A stretch of 64,000 bases of DNA from CAVIQK01 sp963644945 (GTDB lineage Bacteria; Bacillota; Clostridia; Christensenellales; DTU072), in assembly GCA_963644945.1 (NCBI GenBank), contig CAVIQK010000002.1, positions 62,001-126,000 of the forward strand, read 5' to 3'. A model generated the notes under the pieces. That model was not told the origin of the DNA. It searched no databases and saw nothing but the letters and a program-made list of their open reading frames with translations. How positions within the stretch are numbered: the first letter of the stretch is position 1; each line of letters opens with the position of its first letter. Of the stretch, positions 35,320 to 44,789 are shown piece after piece. The translations under genes were made by a program, and so were the position numbers.

Positions 35320-36948
35320 GTGATTATAACAGATTTTCTAGAACGCAACGCAAGAGAGTACGGCGACGAAATTTGCCTTACCGAAATAAATCCCGAGAAG
35401 AGGACTTCCGCTCGTCTATTGTGGAAAGACTATGCCCTTGTCGAACAAGGCGAAGAAACGGGTTATAGAAAACAAATGACATGGAAAGAGTTTGACTCCC
35501 AAGCCAACAGAATTGCCAACATACTTTTATCACGAGGCATCAAAAAAGGCGACAAAGTCGCAATTTTGCTTATGAACTGCCTAGAATGGCTACCTATCTA
35601 TTTTGGCATCTTAAAGACCGGCGCTTTGGCAGTCCCCATGAATTACCGTTATACGGGCGACGAAATCAAATATTGTCTATCCCTGTCCGATGCCGAAACC
35701 CTTATTTTCGGACCGGAGTTTATAGGACGTATCGAATCGGTCTATGACTCAATAGACGTCAAAAATTTATTCTTTGCCGGAGAGCCTTGCCCCACATTTG
35801 CCGAGGACCTTCTAAAATTAGAAAAAACGGCTTGTGACAAAAAACCTGCGGTTGACATCACAAAAGACGACTTTGCCGCAATCTATTTTTCATCTGGTAC
35901 TACGGGATTCCCCAAGGCAATCTTGCACCGCCACGACGCACTTGTCTCGGCTTGCGAATGCGAACAAGCCCATCACTCCCAAACAAGACAAGACAAATTC
36001 CTTTGTATGCCTCCCCTTTACCATACGGGAGCCAAAATGCACTGGTTTGGTAGCCTATATTCAGGATCGGGTGCCGTTCTTTTGAGAGGAATAAGCCCCA
36101 AATGGATACTAGAAACCGTCTCACAAGAAAAAGTTTCTATCGTGTGGTTGTTAGTCCCGTGGGCTCAAGATATTCTCGATGCCATCGAATCGGGCGACAT
36201 TGACCTAAAAGACTACGATTTGTCCAAGTGGAGACTTATGCACATAGGCGCCCAACCTGTTCCGCCGAGCCTTATCAAGAGATGGAAAAAGTATTTCCCT
36301 CACCACGACTATGACACCAACTACGGCTTGTCCGAGTCAATAGGCCCCGGATGCGTTCACCTCGGAGTAGAGAACATTGACAAAGTAGGAGCCATCGGAG
36401 TCCCCGGACACAACTGGCAAGCCAAAATCGTGGACGATCGCCGTCAAGAAGTCAAAGACGGTCAAGTAGGCGAACTTGCCGTCAAAGGCAGAGGCGTCAT
36501 GATCTGCTATTATAAAGACGAAAATGCCACAAAAGAAGTATTAGATCAAGACGGTTGGCTATATACAGGCGACATGGCGAAAAAAGTTGACGGTTTTATC
36601 TATCTTGTTGACCGCAAAAAAGACGTCATAATCATGGGCGGAGAGAATCTTTATCCCGTCCAAATAGAAGACTTCCTAAGGACGAACGACAAAATAAAAG
36701 ACGTCGCAGTCATCGGTATCCCCGACGAAAGACTGGGAGAGATCGCATGCGCAATTATCGAACTCAAAGAAAATTGCACATCGGACGAAAAGGAAATGAG
36801 CGAATTTTGCAACTCGCTTCCTAGGTACAAAAGACCTCGCAAATTCATTTTTGCCAAAGTCCCCAGAAACCCTACCGGAAAAATCGAAAAACCACGTCTC
36901 CGTTCTATGTACGGTGGCGGCAATCTTATAGAAGCACAAATCAAATAA
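35320..36948 (+). CDS. AMP-forming acyl-CoA synthetase
   Basis: This 542-residue class I adenylate-forming enzyme activates a carboxylic acid to its CoA thioester. The P-loop IYFSSGTTGFPKA is near 190-202, the adenine-binding YGLSES near 339, the hinge region YLVDRKKDVIIMGGENLYP near 428-446, and the catalytic Lys is in NPTGKIEK near the end. The GTG at 35320 is 1 nt after the hydratase stop with AGGGGG upstream. Substrate specificity cannot be read, but the context (hydratase, IorAB, PaaK) suggests a branched or aromatic acid. Confidence 0.9.
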   Translation: MIITDFLERNAREYGDEICLTEINPEKRTSARLLWKDYALVEQGEETGYRKQMTWKEFDSQANRIANILLSRGIKKGDKVAILLMNCLEWLPIYFGILKTGALAVPMNYRYTGDEIKYCLSLSDAETLIFGPEFIGRIESVYDSIDVKNLFFAGEPCPTFAEDLLKLEKTACDKKPAVDITKDDFAAIYFSSGTTGFPKAILHRHDALVSACECEQAHHSQTRQDKFLCMPPLYHTGAKMHWFGSLYSGSGAVLLRGISPKWILETVSQEKVSIVWLLVPWAQDILDAIESGDIDLKDYDLSKWRLMHIGAQPVPPSLIKRWKKYFPHHDYDTNYGLSESIGPGCVHLGVENIDKVGAIGVPGHNWQAKIVDDRRQEVKDGQVGELAVKGRGVMICYYKDENATKEVLDQDGWLYTGDMAKKVDGFIYLVDRKKDVIIMGGENLYPVQIEDFLRTNDKIKDVAVIGIPDERLGEIACAIIELKENCTSDEKEMSEFCNSLPRYKRPRKFIFAKVPRNPTGKIEKPRLRSMYGGGNLIEAQIK

Positions 36949-36959
36949 TGAGGTAAATT

Positions 36960-38675
36960 ATGAAAAGATTAATGATAACCAACGAGGCAATAGCAAGAGG
37001 TGCATACGAAGCAGGAGTCAGAGTAGTTTCATCCTACCCCGGCACTCCGTCCACCGAAATCACCGAATTTGTCGCAAAGTATGAAGAAGTCTATGCCGAA
37101 TGGGCGCCCAACGAAAAAGTTGCGGCAGAAGTGGCAATAGGCTCATCGATTGCCGGAGCAAGAGCCATGGTATGCATGAAACACGTAGGACTCAACGTTG
37201 CGGCGGATCCCTTGTTTACCGCAGCATACACCGGAGTCAACGGTGGTCTTGTTTTTGTTGTGGCAGACGATCCCTCCATGCACAGTAGCCAAAACGAGCA
37301 AGACACAAGACTTGTCGCAAGATCGGCACACATCCCCGTATTAGAGCCTTCCGACAGCATGGAAGCCAAAGAGATGACAAAACTCGCTTTCGAGTTGTCC
37401 GAAAAATACGACACACCTGTTATTCTCCGACTTACCACAAGAGTCGCCCACTCCCAAAGTTTAGTTGAGCTCGAAGATAGAATCGACCTTCCCCTAAAAG
37501 AATATGTCAAAAACGTCGAAAAATACGTCATGATGCCGGCAATGGCAAAAAAACGTCATATTGTGGTAGAAAACAGAGAAAATCTTCTAAAATCCGACTG
37601 CAACAATTTCGATATCAACAGAATAGAAGACGGCAATTCATCGGTAGGCATAATCACCGCAGGCGGTGTTTACAACTATATCAAAGACTGCACAGACTAC
37701 AAAGTTTTCAAATTAGGACTTGTCTATCCGCTTCCCATTGAAAAACTAAAAGAATTTGCCAAATCGGTTGACAAAGTAATAGTCGCCGAAGAATTGGAGC
37801 CGTTTATCGAAAACCAACTTAAAGCCAACGGCATACAATGCGAAGGCAAATCGATATTTGGTTTGCAAGGCGAACTAAGTGTATCCCAAATAAAAGAAAA
37901 ATTGCTAGGAATCAAGACCGAAAAATCTGACTTAACCCTACCTTCAAGACCTCCTGTAATGTGCGCAGGATGCCCTCATAGAGGAGTATTTTACGTTCTC
38001 GGAAAACTAAAATTGACCGTCACAGGCGACATCGGTTGCTACACACTCGGAGCGACCGCCCCGCTATCCTCAATCGATGCGTCCGTTTGCATGGGTGCAA
38101 GCATAGGCATGGCGCACGGATTCGACAAAGTCGGAGTCAACCGAGGCAAAGTCGTAGGAGTAATAGGCGATTCCACGTTTATTCACAGCGGAATTACCGG
38201 AATAATCAACAGTGTATATAACAAAGCCTCGACGACCACCATAATTCTAGACAACAGCATTACGGGCATGACCGGACACCAACAAAATCCGGCGACAGGC
38301 AAAACATTACAAAACGAGCCGACCTATCCCCTCAATCTCGAAGAATTGGTCAAAGCCTTAGGTGTCCCCAGTGTAAGAGTCGTAGATGCCTATGACCTAA
38401 AAGCCGTCGAAACTGCGGTAAAAGAAGAAATATCCAAAGACTGTGTCAGTGTCATCATCGCAAGACGCCCGTGCTTCCTAATTCTAAAAAATGCCGCAAA
38501 ACCCCCGTACACGATTACGGAAGACTGCAAAAAATGTAAGTCTTGCCTAAAAATAGGTTGCCCCGCAATAGAATTTATCAACGACAAAGTCAGTATCAAC
38601 AAAGAACTTTGTGTCGGTTGCGGAGTATGTGCAGAACTTTGCAAATTCGGTGCCATCAAAGGAGAAAACAAATGA
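36960..38675 (+). CDS. iorA: Indolepyruvate:ferredoxin oxidoreductase alpha subunit
   Basis: The large subunit (571 residues) of a TPP-dependent enzyme that oxidatively decarboxylates aryl-pyruvates (from Trp, Phe, Tyr) to aryl-acetyl-CoA and reduces ferredoxin. The N-terminal pyrimidine-binding domain starts with SSYPGTPSTEI. The TPP domain contains CAGCPHRGVFYVLG near 334-348 and GDIGCYTLG. Two 4Fe-4S motifs (CKKCKSCLKIGCP and CVGCGVCAELCK) close the protein. The stop overlaps iorB by 4 nt (ATGA). Confidence 0.95.
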   Translation: MKRLMITNEAIARGAYEAGVRVVSSYPGTPSTEITEFVAKYEEVYAEWAPNEKVAAEVAIGSSIAGARAMVCMKHVGLNVAADPLFTAAYTGVNGGLVFVVADDPSMHSSQNEQDTRLVARSAHIPVLEPSDSMEAKEMTKLAFELSEKYDTPVILRLTTRVAHSQSLVELEDRIDLPLKEYVKNVEKYVMMPAMAKKRHIVVENRENLLKSDCNNFDINRIEDGNSSVGIITAGGVYNYIKDCTDYKVFKLGLVYPLPIEKLKEFAKSVDKVIVAEELEPFIENQLKANGIQCEGKSIFGLQGELSVSQIKEKLLGIKTEKSDLTLPSRPPVMCAGCPHRGVFYVLGKLKLTVTGDIGCYTLGATAPLSSIDASVCMGASIGMAHGFDKVGVNRGKVVGVIGDSTFIHSGITGIINSVYNKASTTTIILDNSITGMTGHQQNPATGKTLQNEPTYPLNLEELVKALGVPSVRVVDAYDLKAVETAVKEEISKDCVSVIIARRPCFLILKNAAKPPYTITEDCKKCKSCLKIGCPAIEFINDKVSINKELCVGCGVCAELCKFGAIKGENK

Positions 38676-39238
38676 TAAAAAGCATACTTATAGTAGGAGT
38701 AGGTGGACAAGGAACCCTTCTCGCATCAAGAATTTTAGGAGCCTATGCCGTAGAAAAAGGCTATGACGTAAAACTTTCCGAAGTACACGGAATGAGCCAA
38801 AGAGGCGGAAGTGTAGTCACTCACGTGAGATTTGGCGACAAAGTTTATTCTCCGATCGTCCCCGAAGGCGAAGCCGACTACATATTGGCGTTTGAAGAAT
38901 TAGAAGGTCTAAGATATATAAATTGGCTAAAAGAAGACGGCACGATTTTCGTCAATTCCCAAAAAATCATGCCCATGCCCGTAATCACCGGCAAAATGTC
39001 TTACCCCGAAAATATCGAAGACACTATTCGAAAGACACGTAACACCGTATTCAAGGATGCGTTGACGCTTGCAAAAAAGGCAGGTAGCCAACGAGCCGTC
39101 AATACCGTTTTAGTCGGAGCATTACTAAAAAATCTAGGAGCGACTTTAGAGGAAAGTCTAAAAGCCTTACAATCTGTAGTAAAACCCTCAATACTCGAAA
39201 TCAACAAAATTGCCCTTACTTTAGGCTACAACGATTAA
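38672..39238 (+). CDS. iorB: Indolepyruvate:ferredoxin oxidoreductase beta subunit
   Basis: The small subunit, 188 residues, matching the gamma domain of 2-oxoacid:ferredoxin oxidoreductases. The glycine-rich ILIVGVGGQGTLLASRIL at residues 5-22 and the SEVHGMSQRGGSVVTHVRFG motif near 42-61 are diagnostic. The ATG at 38672 overlaps the iorA stop, giving equal subunit synthesis. A longer upstream frame reads through iorA and is rejected. Confidence 0.95.
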   Translation: MIKSILIVGVGGQGTLLASRILGAYAVEKGYDVKLSEVHGMSQRGGSVVTHVRFGDKVYSPIVPEGEADYILAFEELEGLRYINWLKEDGTIFVNSQKIMPMPVITGKMSYPENIEDTIRKTRNTVFKDALTLAKKAGSQRAVNTVLVGALLKNLGATLEESLKALQSVVKPSILEINKIALTLGYND

Positions 39239-39247
39239 AGGACCATT

Positions 39248-40546
39248 ATGTATTACAATGAAAAAGCCGAATGCATGTCGGTAGAAGAAAAGCGAAAATT
39301 ACAATCAAAAAGACTACAAGAAGTCGTCAAAAGAGTCTATGACACCGTCCCTACTTATAGGAAAAAGATGGATGACATCGGTGTAAAACCCGAAGATATT
39401 AGGTCAATAGACGACATAACAAAACTCCCGTTCACCACAAAACAAGACCTAAGGAGCAATTACCCCTTCGGCATGTTTTCCGCTCCGATGGAAGACATCG
39501 TGAGAGTGCATGCATCGAGTGGCACCACAGGAAAACTTACCGTTGTCGGTTACACCAAAAACGATCTTGACATGTGGGCAGAATGTTGCGCAAGAGCCTT
39601 GACGGCAGCAGGCGCCACTAGGTCGAGCGTTGTGCAAGTTTGCTACGGTTACGGTTTGTTTACGGGCGGACTCGGACTCCATTACGGCTCCGAAAAACTA
39701 GGATCCGTAACAATTCCCGCATCGGGCGGAAATACGGCAAGACAACTACAAATTATGCAAGATTTCGGCACAGAAATTTTATGTTGCACGCCGTCTTATG
39801 CCATCTATCTTGCCGAAGCCATGAAAAACGCAGGCATTGACAAGAGTAAACTAAAACTAAAATACGGTATTTTCGGAGCAGAGCCGTGGACCAACGAGAT
39901 GCGAAAAGAAATAGAATCTTCTCTCGGGATCAAAGCATTCGACATATACGGACTTTCCGAAATAGCAGGCCCCGGAGTTGCCTTCGAATGCGAAAAGCAA
40001 GCAGGCGCCCATATTCAAGACGACTATTTTTATCCCGAAATTATCGACAAAGACACTTTGGAACAATTACCTTACGGAAGTGTAGGAGAACTCGTAATTA
40101 CCACCCTAACCAAAGAAGGCATCCCGCTTATTAGGTATCGCACAAGAGATATTACGGCACTTACCGACGAGCCGTGCGAGTGTGGAAGGACAGGCGTTAG
40201 AATCAAGCGAATTGCAGGCAGAGATGACGACATGCTCATAATAAGAGGAGTCAACGTATTCCCCTCCCAAATCGAATCGGCGCTTGTCAATTCGGGACTT
40301 GTCGAGCCTTACTATCACATTACCATTGACAGAATCAACAACCTTGACGTAATGACGATAGAAGTCGAAATGAAAAAGGATCTAGCAATTGACGAAATCA
40401 AAGAAGTCGAAAGAATAAGGAACACCGTATCGTCAATGGTTGCATCGGCAATAGGCATCACAGCCAACGTAAAACTTGTGTCGTCAGGTTCAATTGCTCG
40501 ATCCGACGGCAAATCGGTCCATGTCACCGACAACAGAAAATATTAG
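39248..40546 (+). CDS. paaK: Phenylacetate-CoA ligase
   Basis: This 432-residue enzyme converts arylacetates and CoA with ATP to arylacetyl-CoA. Run backwards together with IorAB, it can release free arylacetate and conserve energy. The P-loop HASSGTTGKLTVVGYTKND, the IYGLSEIAGPGVAFEC segment, and the RIKRIAGRDDDMLIIRGVNVFPSQIE hinge define the PaaK family. It starts 9 nt after iorB. IorAB-PaaK-ACT is a recurrent arrangement in anaerobes. Confidence 0.94.
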   Translation: MYYNEKAECMSVEEKRKLQSKRLQEVVKRVYDTVPTYRKKMDDIGVKPEDIRSIDDITKLPFTTKQDLRSNYPFGMFSAPMEDIVRVHASSGTTGKLTVVGYTKNDLDMWAECCARALTAAGATRSSVVQVCYGYGLFTGGLGLHYGSEKLGSVTIPASGGNTARQLQIMQDFGTEILCCTPSYAIYLAEAMKNAGIDKSKLKLKYGIFGAEPWTNEMRKEIESSLGIKAFDIYGLSEIAGPGVAFECEKQAGAHIQDDYFYPEIIDKDTLEQLPYGSVGELVITTLTKEGIPLIRYRTRDITALTDEPCECGRTGVRIKRIAGRDDDMLIIRGVNVFPSQIESALVNSGLVEPYYHITIDRINNLDVMTIEVEMKKDLAIDEIKEVERIRNTVSSMVASAIGITANVKLVSSGSIARSDGKSVHVTDNRKY

Positions 40547-40556
40547 GAGGTATCAC

Positions 40557-40979
40557 ATGCTAATAAATCAAATAGCGGTCTTTTTGGAAAACAAAGAGGG
40601 ACAAGCCCGTCAAGTAGCCAAAATCCTTGGAGAAAACGGCGTGAATATGTTGACGGTCACCATCGCCGACACCGAAAATTTCGGCATTTTGAGATGCATA
40701 ACAAGTGACAATGCCTTGGCAGAAAGAGTACTAAAAAGTTACGGTTTCAACGTCGTTTCCAATGACCTTATAGGTTTTAGAGTAGAAAACGAACCGGGAA
40801 AACTAGAAAAAGTATTAGATATTTTGGACCAAAATTCCATAAATATCGGTTATATGTACTCGTTTAGTAGCGGAGAAGAGCAAAAAGCCCTAATACTAAT
40901 CAAGGTAAGCGACAACGAAAAAACCCTAAAAATCTTAAACGATGCAGGCATCAATCTAAAAGAGGAAAATATATTCTAG
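40557..40979 (+). CDS. Tandem ACT-domain protein
   Basis: A protein of 140 residues made of two ACT domains (about 1-68 and 70-140), the small amino-acid-binding fold. The glycine turns of the ligand site appear as ENKEGQARQVAKILGENGVN and ENEPGKLEKVLDILDQNSIN. The ATG at 40557 has AGGAGGT immediately upstream; a longer frame inside paaK is rejected. Companions of PaaK/IorAB of this type are thought to sense aromatic amino acids, possibly regulating the enzymes. Confidence 0.9.
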   Translation: MLINQIAVFLENKEGQARQVAKILGENGVNMLTVTIADTENFGILRCITSDNALAERVLKSYGFNVVSNDLIGFRVENEPGKLEKVLDILDQNSINIGYMYSFSSGEEQKALILIKVSDNEKTLKILNDAGINLKEENIF

Positions 40980-40983
40980 CATT

Positions 40984-41985
40984 ATGAGAGTTATAGCCGG
41001 TACATATCGAGGAAGAAGACTTTTTTCCCCCGACAATATGGATATTCGCCCCACGAGCGACAGAGCAAAAGAGGCGATTTTCAACATTATACAATGGGAC
41101 ATCGAAGGCAAAGTTTTTCTCGATCTTTTCGCGGGTAGCGGAGGAATAGGCATCGAAGCGATTTCAAGAGGAGCCCAAAAAGTTTTCTTTTCGGATACCG
41201 ATACTAAACTTGTCAACAAAAACCTAAAAGGTATCGAAGGCGATTTTTTGGTAAAAGAAATCGACTACAAAAGAATGCTTACTTTCATCAAAGATTTAGG
41301 CATCAAAGTCGATATTATATACGCAGATCCCCCCTACAAAATGGTCAAAGACAACCCCACCGAAATTATCGATGCGGTATTTGCAAGCGGTATCCTAAAA
41401 AGAGACGGCCAACTCATAATCGAACATGGCTCTGACGTCGCCTTAAAGTCCGCTAGTCTTTCCTTATTTGATACAAGAAAATACGGAATCGCCGTAATAG
41501 ACAGATTTAGATACAAAAAAAGAGGTCTAGTGACAGGCACCTTCGATCCCTTCACCAAGGGACACCTCTACGTAGTCGAAAACGCACTAAAACAAGTAGA
41601 TAATTTAGACATAGTGATATTCGACAACCCCGACAAAACCCCTAGATATTCGGTAGAAAAACGTATAGAAATCATCAAAAATTCGGTAAAGTTTTTAGAT
41701 ACCGCCAAAATAAACATAGGCTATTTTGGAGGGTTTGTCGCAGATTATTGCAAAGAGCACTCTATAGATCTCATTTTTAGAGGTGCAAGGAACAACGAAG
41801 AAATTGTTTACGAACAAGACATGGCAGCGTACAACAAGGCGCATGCCGGAGTAGAAACCGTAATTTTTGAAGCAGAAGACAAATTTATATCATCTACCGA
41901 AACCAAATTACGACTTGACCAAAACAAAGATTTGTCGTTATATATCGCTGACGGCATCGAGAAGATATTAAAGGAGGACAATTAA
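40984..41985 (+). CDS. rsmD-coaD: RsmD-CoaD fusion: 16S rRNA methyltransferase plus phosphopantetheine adenylyltransferase
   Basis: One uninterrupted chain of 333 residues holds two enzymes that are normally separate neighbouring genes. Residues 1-178 are RsmD, which methylates G966 of 16S rRNA: SAM loop DLFAGSGGIGIEA (47-59) and catalytic DPPY (115-118). Residues about 179-333 are CoaD, which makes dephospho-CoA: TGTFDPFTKGH (184-194, the T/HxGH nucleotidyltransferase motif), NPDKTP (215-220), RGAR (266-269) and ISSTETK (302-308). No Met lies between residue 120 and 280, so CoaD cannot be initiated on its own from an ATG, and no stop or frameshift separates them. It starts 4 nt after the ACT gene. 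Confidence 0.9.
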   Translation: MRVIAGTYRGRRLFSPDNMDIRPTSDRAKEAIFNIIQWDIEGKVFLDLFAGSGGIGIEAISRGAQKVFFSDTDTKLVNKNLKGIEGDFLVKEIDYKRMLTFIKDLGIKVDIIYADPPYKMVKDNPTEIIDAVFASGILKRDGQLIIEHGSDVALKSASLSLFDTRKYGIAVIDRFRYKKRGLVTGTFDPFTKGHLYVVENALKQVDNLDIVIFDNPDKTPRYSVEKRIEIIKNSVKFLDTAKINIGYFGGFVADYCKEHSIDLIFRGARNNEEIVYEQDMAAYNKAHAGVETVIFEAEDKFISSTETKLRLDQNKDLSLYIADGIEKILKEDN

Positions 41986-42477
41986 ATGTTGCAACTGGAC
42001 GAATTATTACAACGCTTAGAACTACTTATAAGAGATTCCAAAAAATCGGTGTTTTCCAATGCCGTCCTCGTCAATCCCGACGAAGTTTACAGAATAATCG
42101 GAGCCATTAGAGATGCGATCCCCGAAGTCGTCAAAGAAGCCAAAATGATAGTTGACCGTAAAAACGACATTTTGACCGAGGAGCAAAACAGGGCAAGCAT
42201 TTATATTCAAAATGTAGAACGCAAGGCTCAAGAAATTCTCACCGAAGCACGTGCCGAAGCCTCTCGCCTTACCTCCGAATCGGAGATTCTAAAACAAGCC
42301 GAAGCAGATGCCAAGTGCATAAAAGAAGAAACCAATATTTGGGTAAAAAACATGACGACATCTACTCGTCAAAACGTAATCGATATGTTTGAAAACGTCA
42401 AAAATGTTTTAAGCGACTCGCTAGACGACACCGAAAAAGCCATCGATTACATCAAAAAGACTCAATTTACCGATTAG
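41986..42477 (+). CDS. Conserved coiled-coil protein downstream of coaD
   Basis: A 163-residue, nearly all-helical protein with a central coiled coil (about 50-110, rich in E, K, A, R) and no membrane segment. Firmicutes commonly carry a protein of this kind next to coaD; it is often annotated as an ATPase or V-type ATPase subunit E-like protein without experimental support. I see no P-loop. AAAGGAGG sits upstream, and the ATG begins directly after the fusion stop. The convergent tmcAL gene ends 7 nt further on, with no clear terminator. Confidence 0.75.
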   Translation: MLQLDELLQRLELLIRDSKKSVFSNAVLVNPDEVYRIIGAIRDAIPEVVKEAKMIVDRKNDILTEEQNRASIYIQNVERKAQEILTEARAEASRLTSESEILKQAEADAKCIKEETNIWVKNMTTSTRQNVIDMFENVKNVLSDSLDDTEKAIDYIKKTQFTD

Positions 42478-42483
42478 TTATTA

Positions 42484-43674
42484 CTACACCAAAACCATCG
42501 ATCTAGTGAGTTTGGGATCCTTATTGATAATAGACAGCAACCCTTGTGCTTCCCAATCGAGTTTTAAGAGAGGACGAAAATTTTTGTCCTCTTTTTTATC
42601 GATATCCGAGTATCTTACCATCAAATTAGGAAGATAAGATAGATCCGACAAAATATCCGTCCTATCCTTTTTTATAGCCAAAATATGTTGGTACGCAGGC
42701 ATACTTATAGCCTTTTTGAAAAATTCCTCTGTTATATCGAAAAGGACGTTTAGACACAACCTTTTGATTCTCGCCATCGTATATTTTTTAGTCTTAACTT
42801 TTTCCAAAAATTCCGGAAAACTGTTAGAAGTTTCGGCACAAATCTTAAATCTATTATGTAGTCCTTCCGAAAAATCATGATATTTTGCAAGGTCATAACC
42901 TGAAATTTGTTTGAGTTTGAAAAGTATCATATCCCCAAGAGAATTCTCCGAGCCTCTATATCCGTTCAAAATCTCAAACGTCTCATTAGGAATAGTATCC
43001 CTAATTTGTTCGATTTTCCCTTCATATAACGCCTTTCTTATAGCCGTTGCCGACGGAGTCGTGCTAGATACCGTTTCGTCGTTATAGTCGCTTCCTTCAC
43101 GTTTTATTGTATAAGGAATAATATTTGCCCCTAGTTTTTCGATAGCGATAATATAAGATATTCCGAGAACATTATTTGCGCCGTCAAGCACCCCTTTTAG
43201 ACATTTGGTTTCGTCAAATTCTTCGACATATTCGTCAAAAGCCGTCGCCCTTGCCCTAGGATACGACATCCCCTTTTCGAGATTTGCCTTAATTTTTTTA
43301 GATAATTGAATCGGCTCGTTTTGTAAAATGCTAGCCGTTTTTTTCAAAATTTCAATATCTCCGCACTCGCTCCCGAAAGACAAATATTTTACTTCTTTTA
43401 TATCTTTCAAAGTTTTTATTGCCCCGTAAGCAAAGAAGTCCGAAGAAGAAATAGAATATACTGTAGGCAGTTCGATTACGATATCGGCGCCGTTTAGACA
43501 AGCGCATTTTGCCCTTTTATATTTATCGGCAATACATGCGTCCCCACGCTCCGAAAAACTTCCGCTCATAATCACGAGTATGGTATCGGCACCCGTACCC
43601 TGTCTAGACTTTTCAAGGTGAAGAAGATGCCCGTTAGTGAAAGGGTTATATTCCGCAATGACAGCCGTAATCAT
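42484..43674 (-). CDS. tmcAL: tRNA(Met) cytidine acetate ligase TmcAL
   Basis: This enzyme uses acetate and ATP to acetylate C34 of elongator tRNA-Met. The 396 residues begin ITAVIAEYNPFTNGHLLHLE, the nucleotidyltransferase H-I-G-H-like motif of the YlbM/TmcAL family, followed by MSGSFSERGDACIADKYKRA and CLNGADIVIELPTVYS. The ATG at 43674 follows GGAGG; an earlier in-frame start is rejected. Acetate for it could come from the divergently placed pta-ackA pair. Confidence 0.92.
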   Translation of the reverse strand: MITAVIAEYNPFTNGHLLHLEKSRQGTGADTILVIMSGSFSERGDACIADKYKRAKCACLNGADIVIELPTVYSISSSDFFAYGAIKTLKDIKEVKYLSFGSECGDIEILKKTASILQNEPIQLSKKIKANLEKGMSYPRARATAFDEYVEEFDETKCLKGVLDGANNVLGISYIIAIEKLGANIIPYTIKREGSDYNDETVSSTTPSATAIRKALYEGKIEQIRDTIPNETFEILNGYRGSENSLGDMILFKLKQISGYDLAKYHDFSEGLHNRFKICAETSNSFPEFLEKVKTKKYTMARIKRLCLNVLFDITEEFFKKAISMPAYQHILAIKKDRTDILSDLSYLPNLMVRYSDIDKKEDKNFRPLLKLDWEAQGLLSIINKDPKLTRSMVLV

Positions 43675-43791
43675 AAAATTTCCTCCGAAAAGAAGTAGGT
43701 TTTGCCAAAGATGCCAAAACACTTGCAAAATTCTCTATTTAATTATAATATAAATAATTAGAAAATAAAAGCATTTTCATGGAGGATAAAC

Positions 43792-44781
43792 ATGTCACAA
43801 TTGATGGATGGAATTATAAAAAAGGCTATCGATCACCAAAGGCACATTGTTTTGCCCGAAGGTGAAGAACCACGTACCATAAGAGCCGCCGAGATAATCG
43901 TAAACCGAGGCATTGCAAAACTAACCTTGGTAGGCGATATCGAAGTTGCCAAAAAAGTCGCTCCCGAAGTTGATTTTTCAAAACTTAATTATGTCAACCC
44001 CAAGACAAGCGAATTGACCGACAAATATGCCTCATTGTTTTACGAACTCCGCAAGGCAAAAGGCGTCACCGAAGAAGAAGCCCGCAAAAAGGCTCTCGAT
44101 CCCGTATATTTCGGCACATTGATGCTAAAAGCAGGAGATGCCGACGGTTTGGTTTCAGGTGCCATCCACTCGACCGGAGACACAATAAGACCTGCATTAC
44201 AAATAATCAAAACTGCCCCCGGAATCAAAAACGTAAGCGGTTGTTTCATTATGGTTATGCCCGACTCTTACCAAGGAAATTGTAGCAAAGTTATGGCATT
44301 TGGCGACTGTGCAATCACAATCAATCCTACTGCGGAACAACTTGCGGAAATTGCCTATTTGACAGCAAAAAATGCCCAAGTCATCGCAGGAATCGATCCG
44401 AAAGTCGCAATGCTTTCCTTCTCAACAAAAGGCAGTGCAAAACACGAATTTGTCGATAAGGTAGCCGAGGCTACACGTATTGCCCACGAATCTTACCCCG
44501 ATCTACTTCTTGACGGCGAACTTCAAGCCGATGCCGCTCTCGTTCAATCTGTCGGTAGCCTAAAAGCCCCGGGAAGCGAAGTAGCAGGCAAAGCCAACGT
44601 TCTAATATTCCCCGATATCCAATCCGGAAATATCGGTTATAAACTCGTCCAAAGACTTGCAGGAGCCGAAGCAATCGGACCGATTTGCCAAGGCATCGCA
44701 AAACCTGTCAACGATTTGAGCAGAGGTTGTTCTGTCGAAGATATCGTCTATCTCGTAGCAATTACGTCTTTACAAAGTTGA
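43792..44781 (+). CDS. pta: Phosphate acetyltransferase
   Basis: This enzyme interconverts acetyl-CoA and acetyl phosphate. The 329-residue sequence is the short, single-domain Pta type: HIVLPEGEEPRTIRAAE near the start, LMLKAGDADGLVSGAIHSTGDT near 110-131, and C-terminal NVLIFPDIQSGNIGYKLVQRLAG. A GGAGG ribosome binding site precedes the ATG, and a TATAAT lies at 43744-43749 without a clear -35. ackA follows 8 nt later, forming the usual acetate and ATP-producing pair. Confidence 0.96.
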   Translation: MSQLMDGIIKKAIDHQRHIVLPEGEEPRTIRAAEIIVNRGIAKLTLVGDIEVAKKVAPEVDFSKLNYVNPKTSELTDKYASLFYELRKAKGVTEEEARKKALDPVYFGTLMLKAGDADGLVSGAIHSTGDTIRPALQIIKTAPGIKNVSGCFIMVMPDSYQGNCSKVMAFGDCAITINPTAEQLAEIAYLTAKNAQVIAGIDPKVAMLSFSTKGSAKHEFVDKVAEATRIAHESYPDLLLDGELQADAALVQSVGSLKAPGSEVAGKANVLIFPDIQSGNIGYKLVQRLAGAEAIGPICQGIAKPVNDLSRGCSVEDIVYLVAITSLQS

Positions 44782-44789
44782 GGTGAAAC

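Noticed and set aside
40476..40556. Longer start of the ACT protein inside paaK
   Set aside because: AGGAGGT sits directly before the ATG at 40557, and the extension has no ACT-like sequence.
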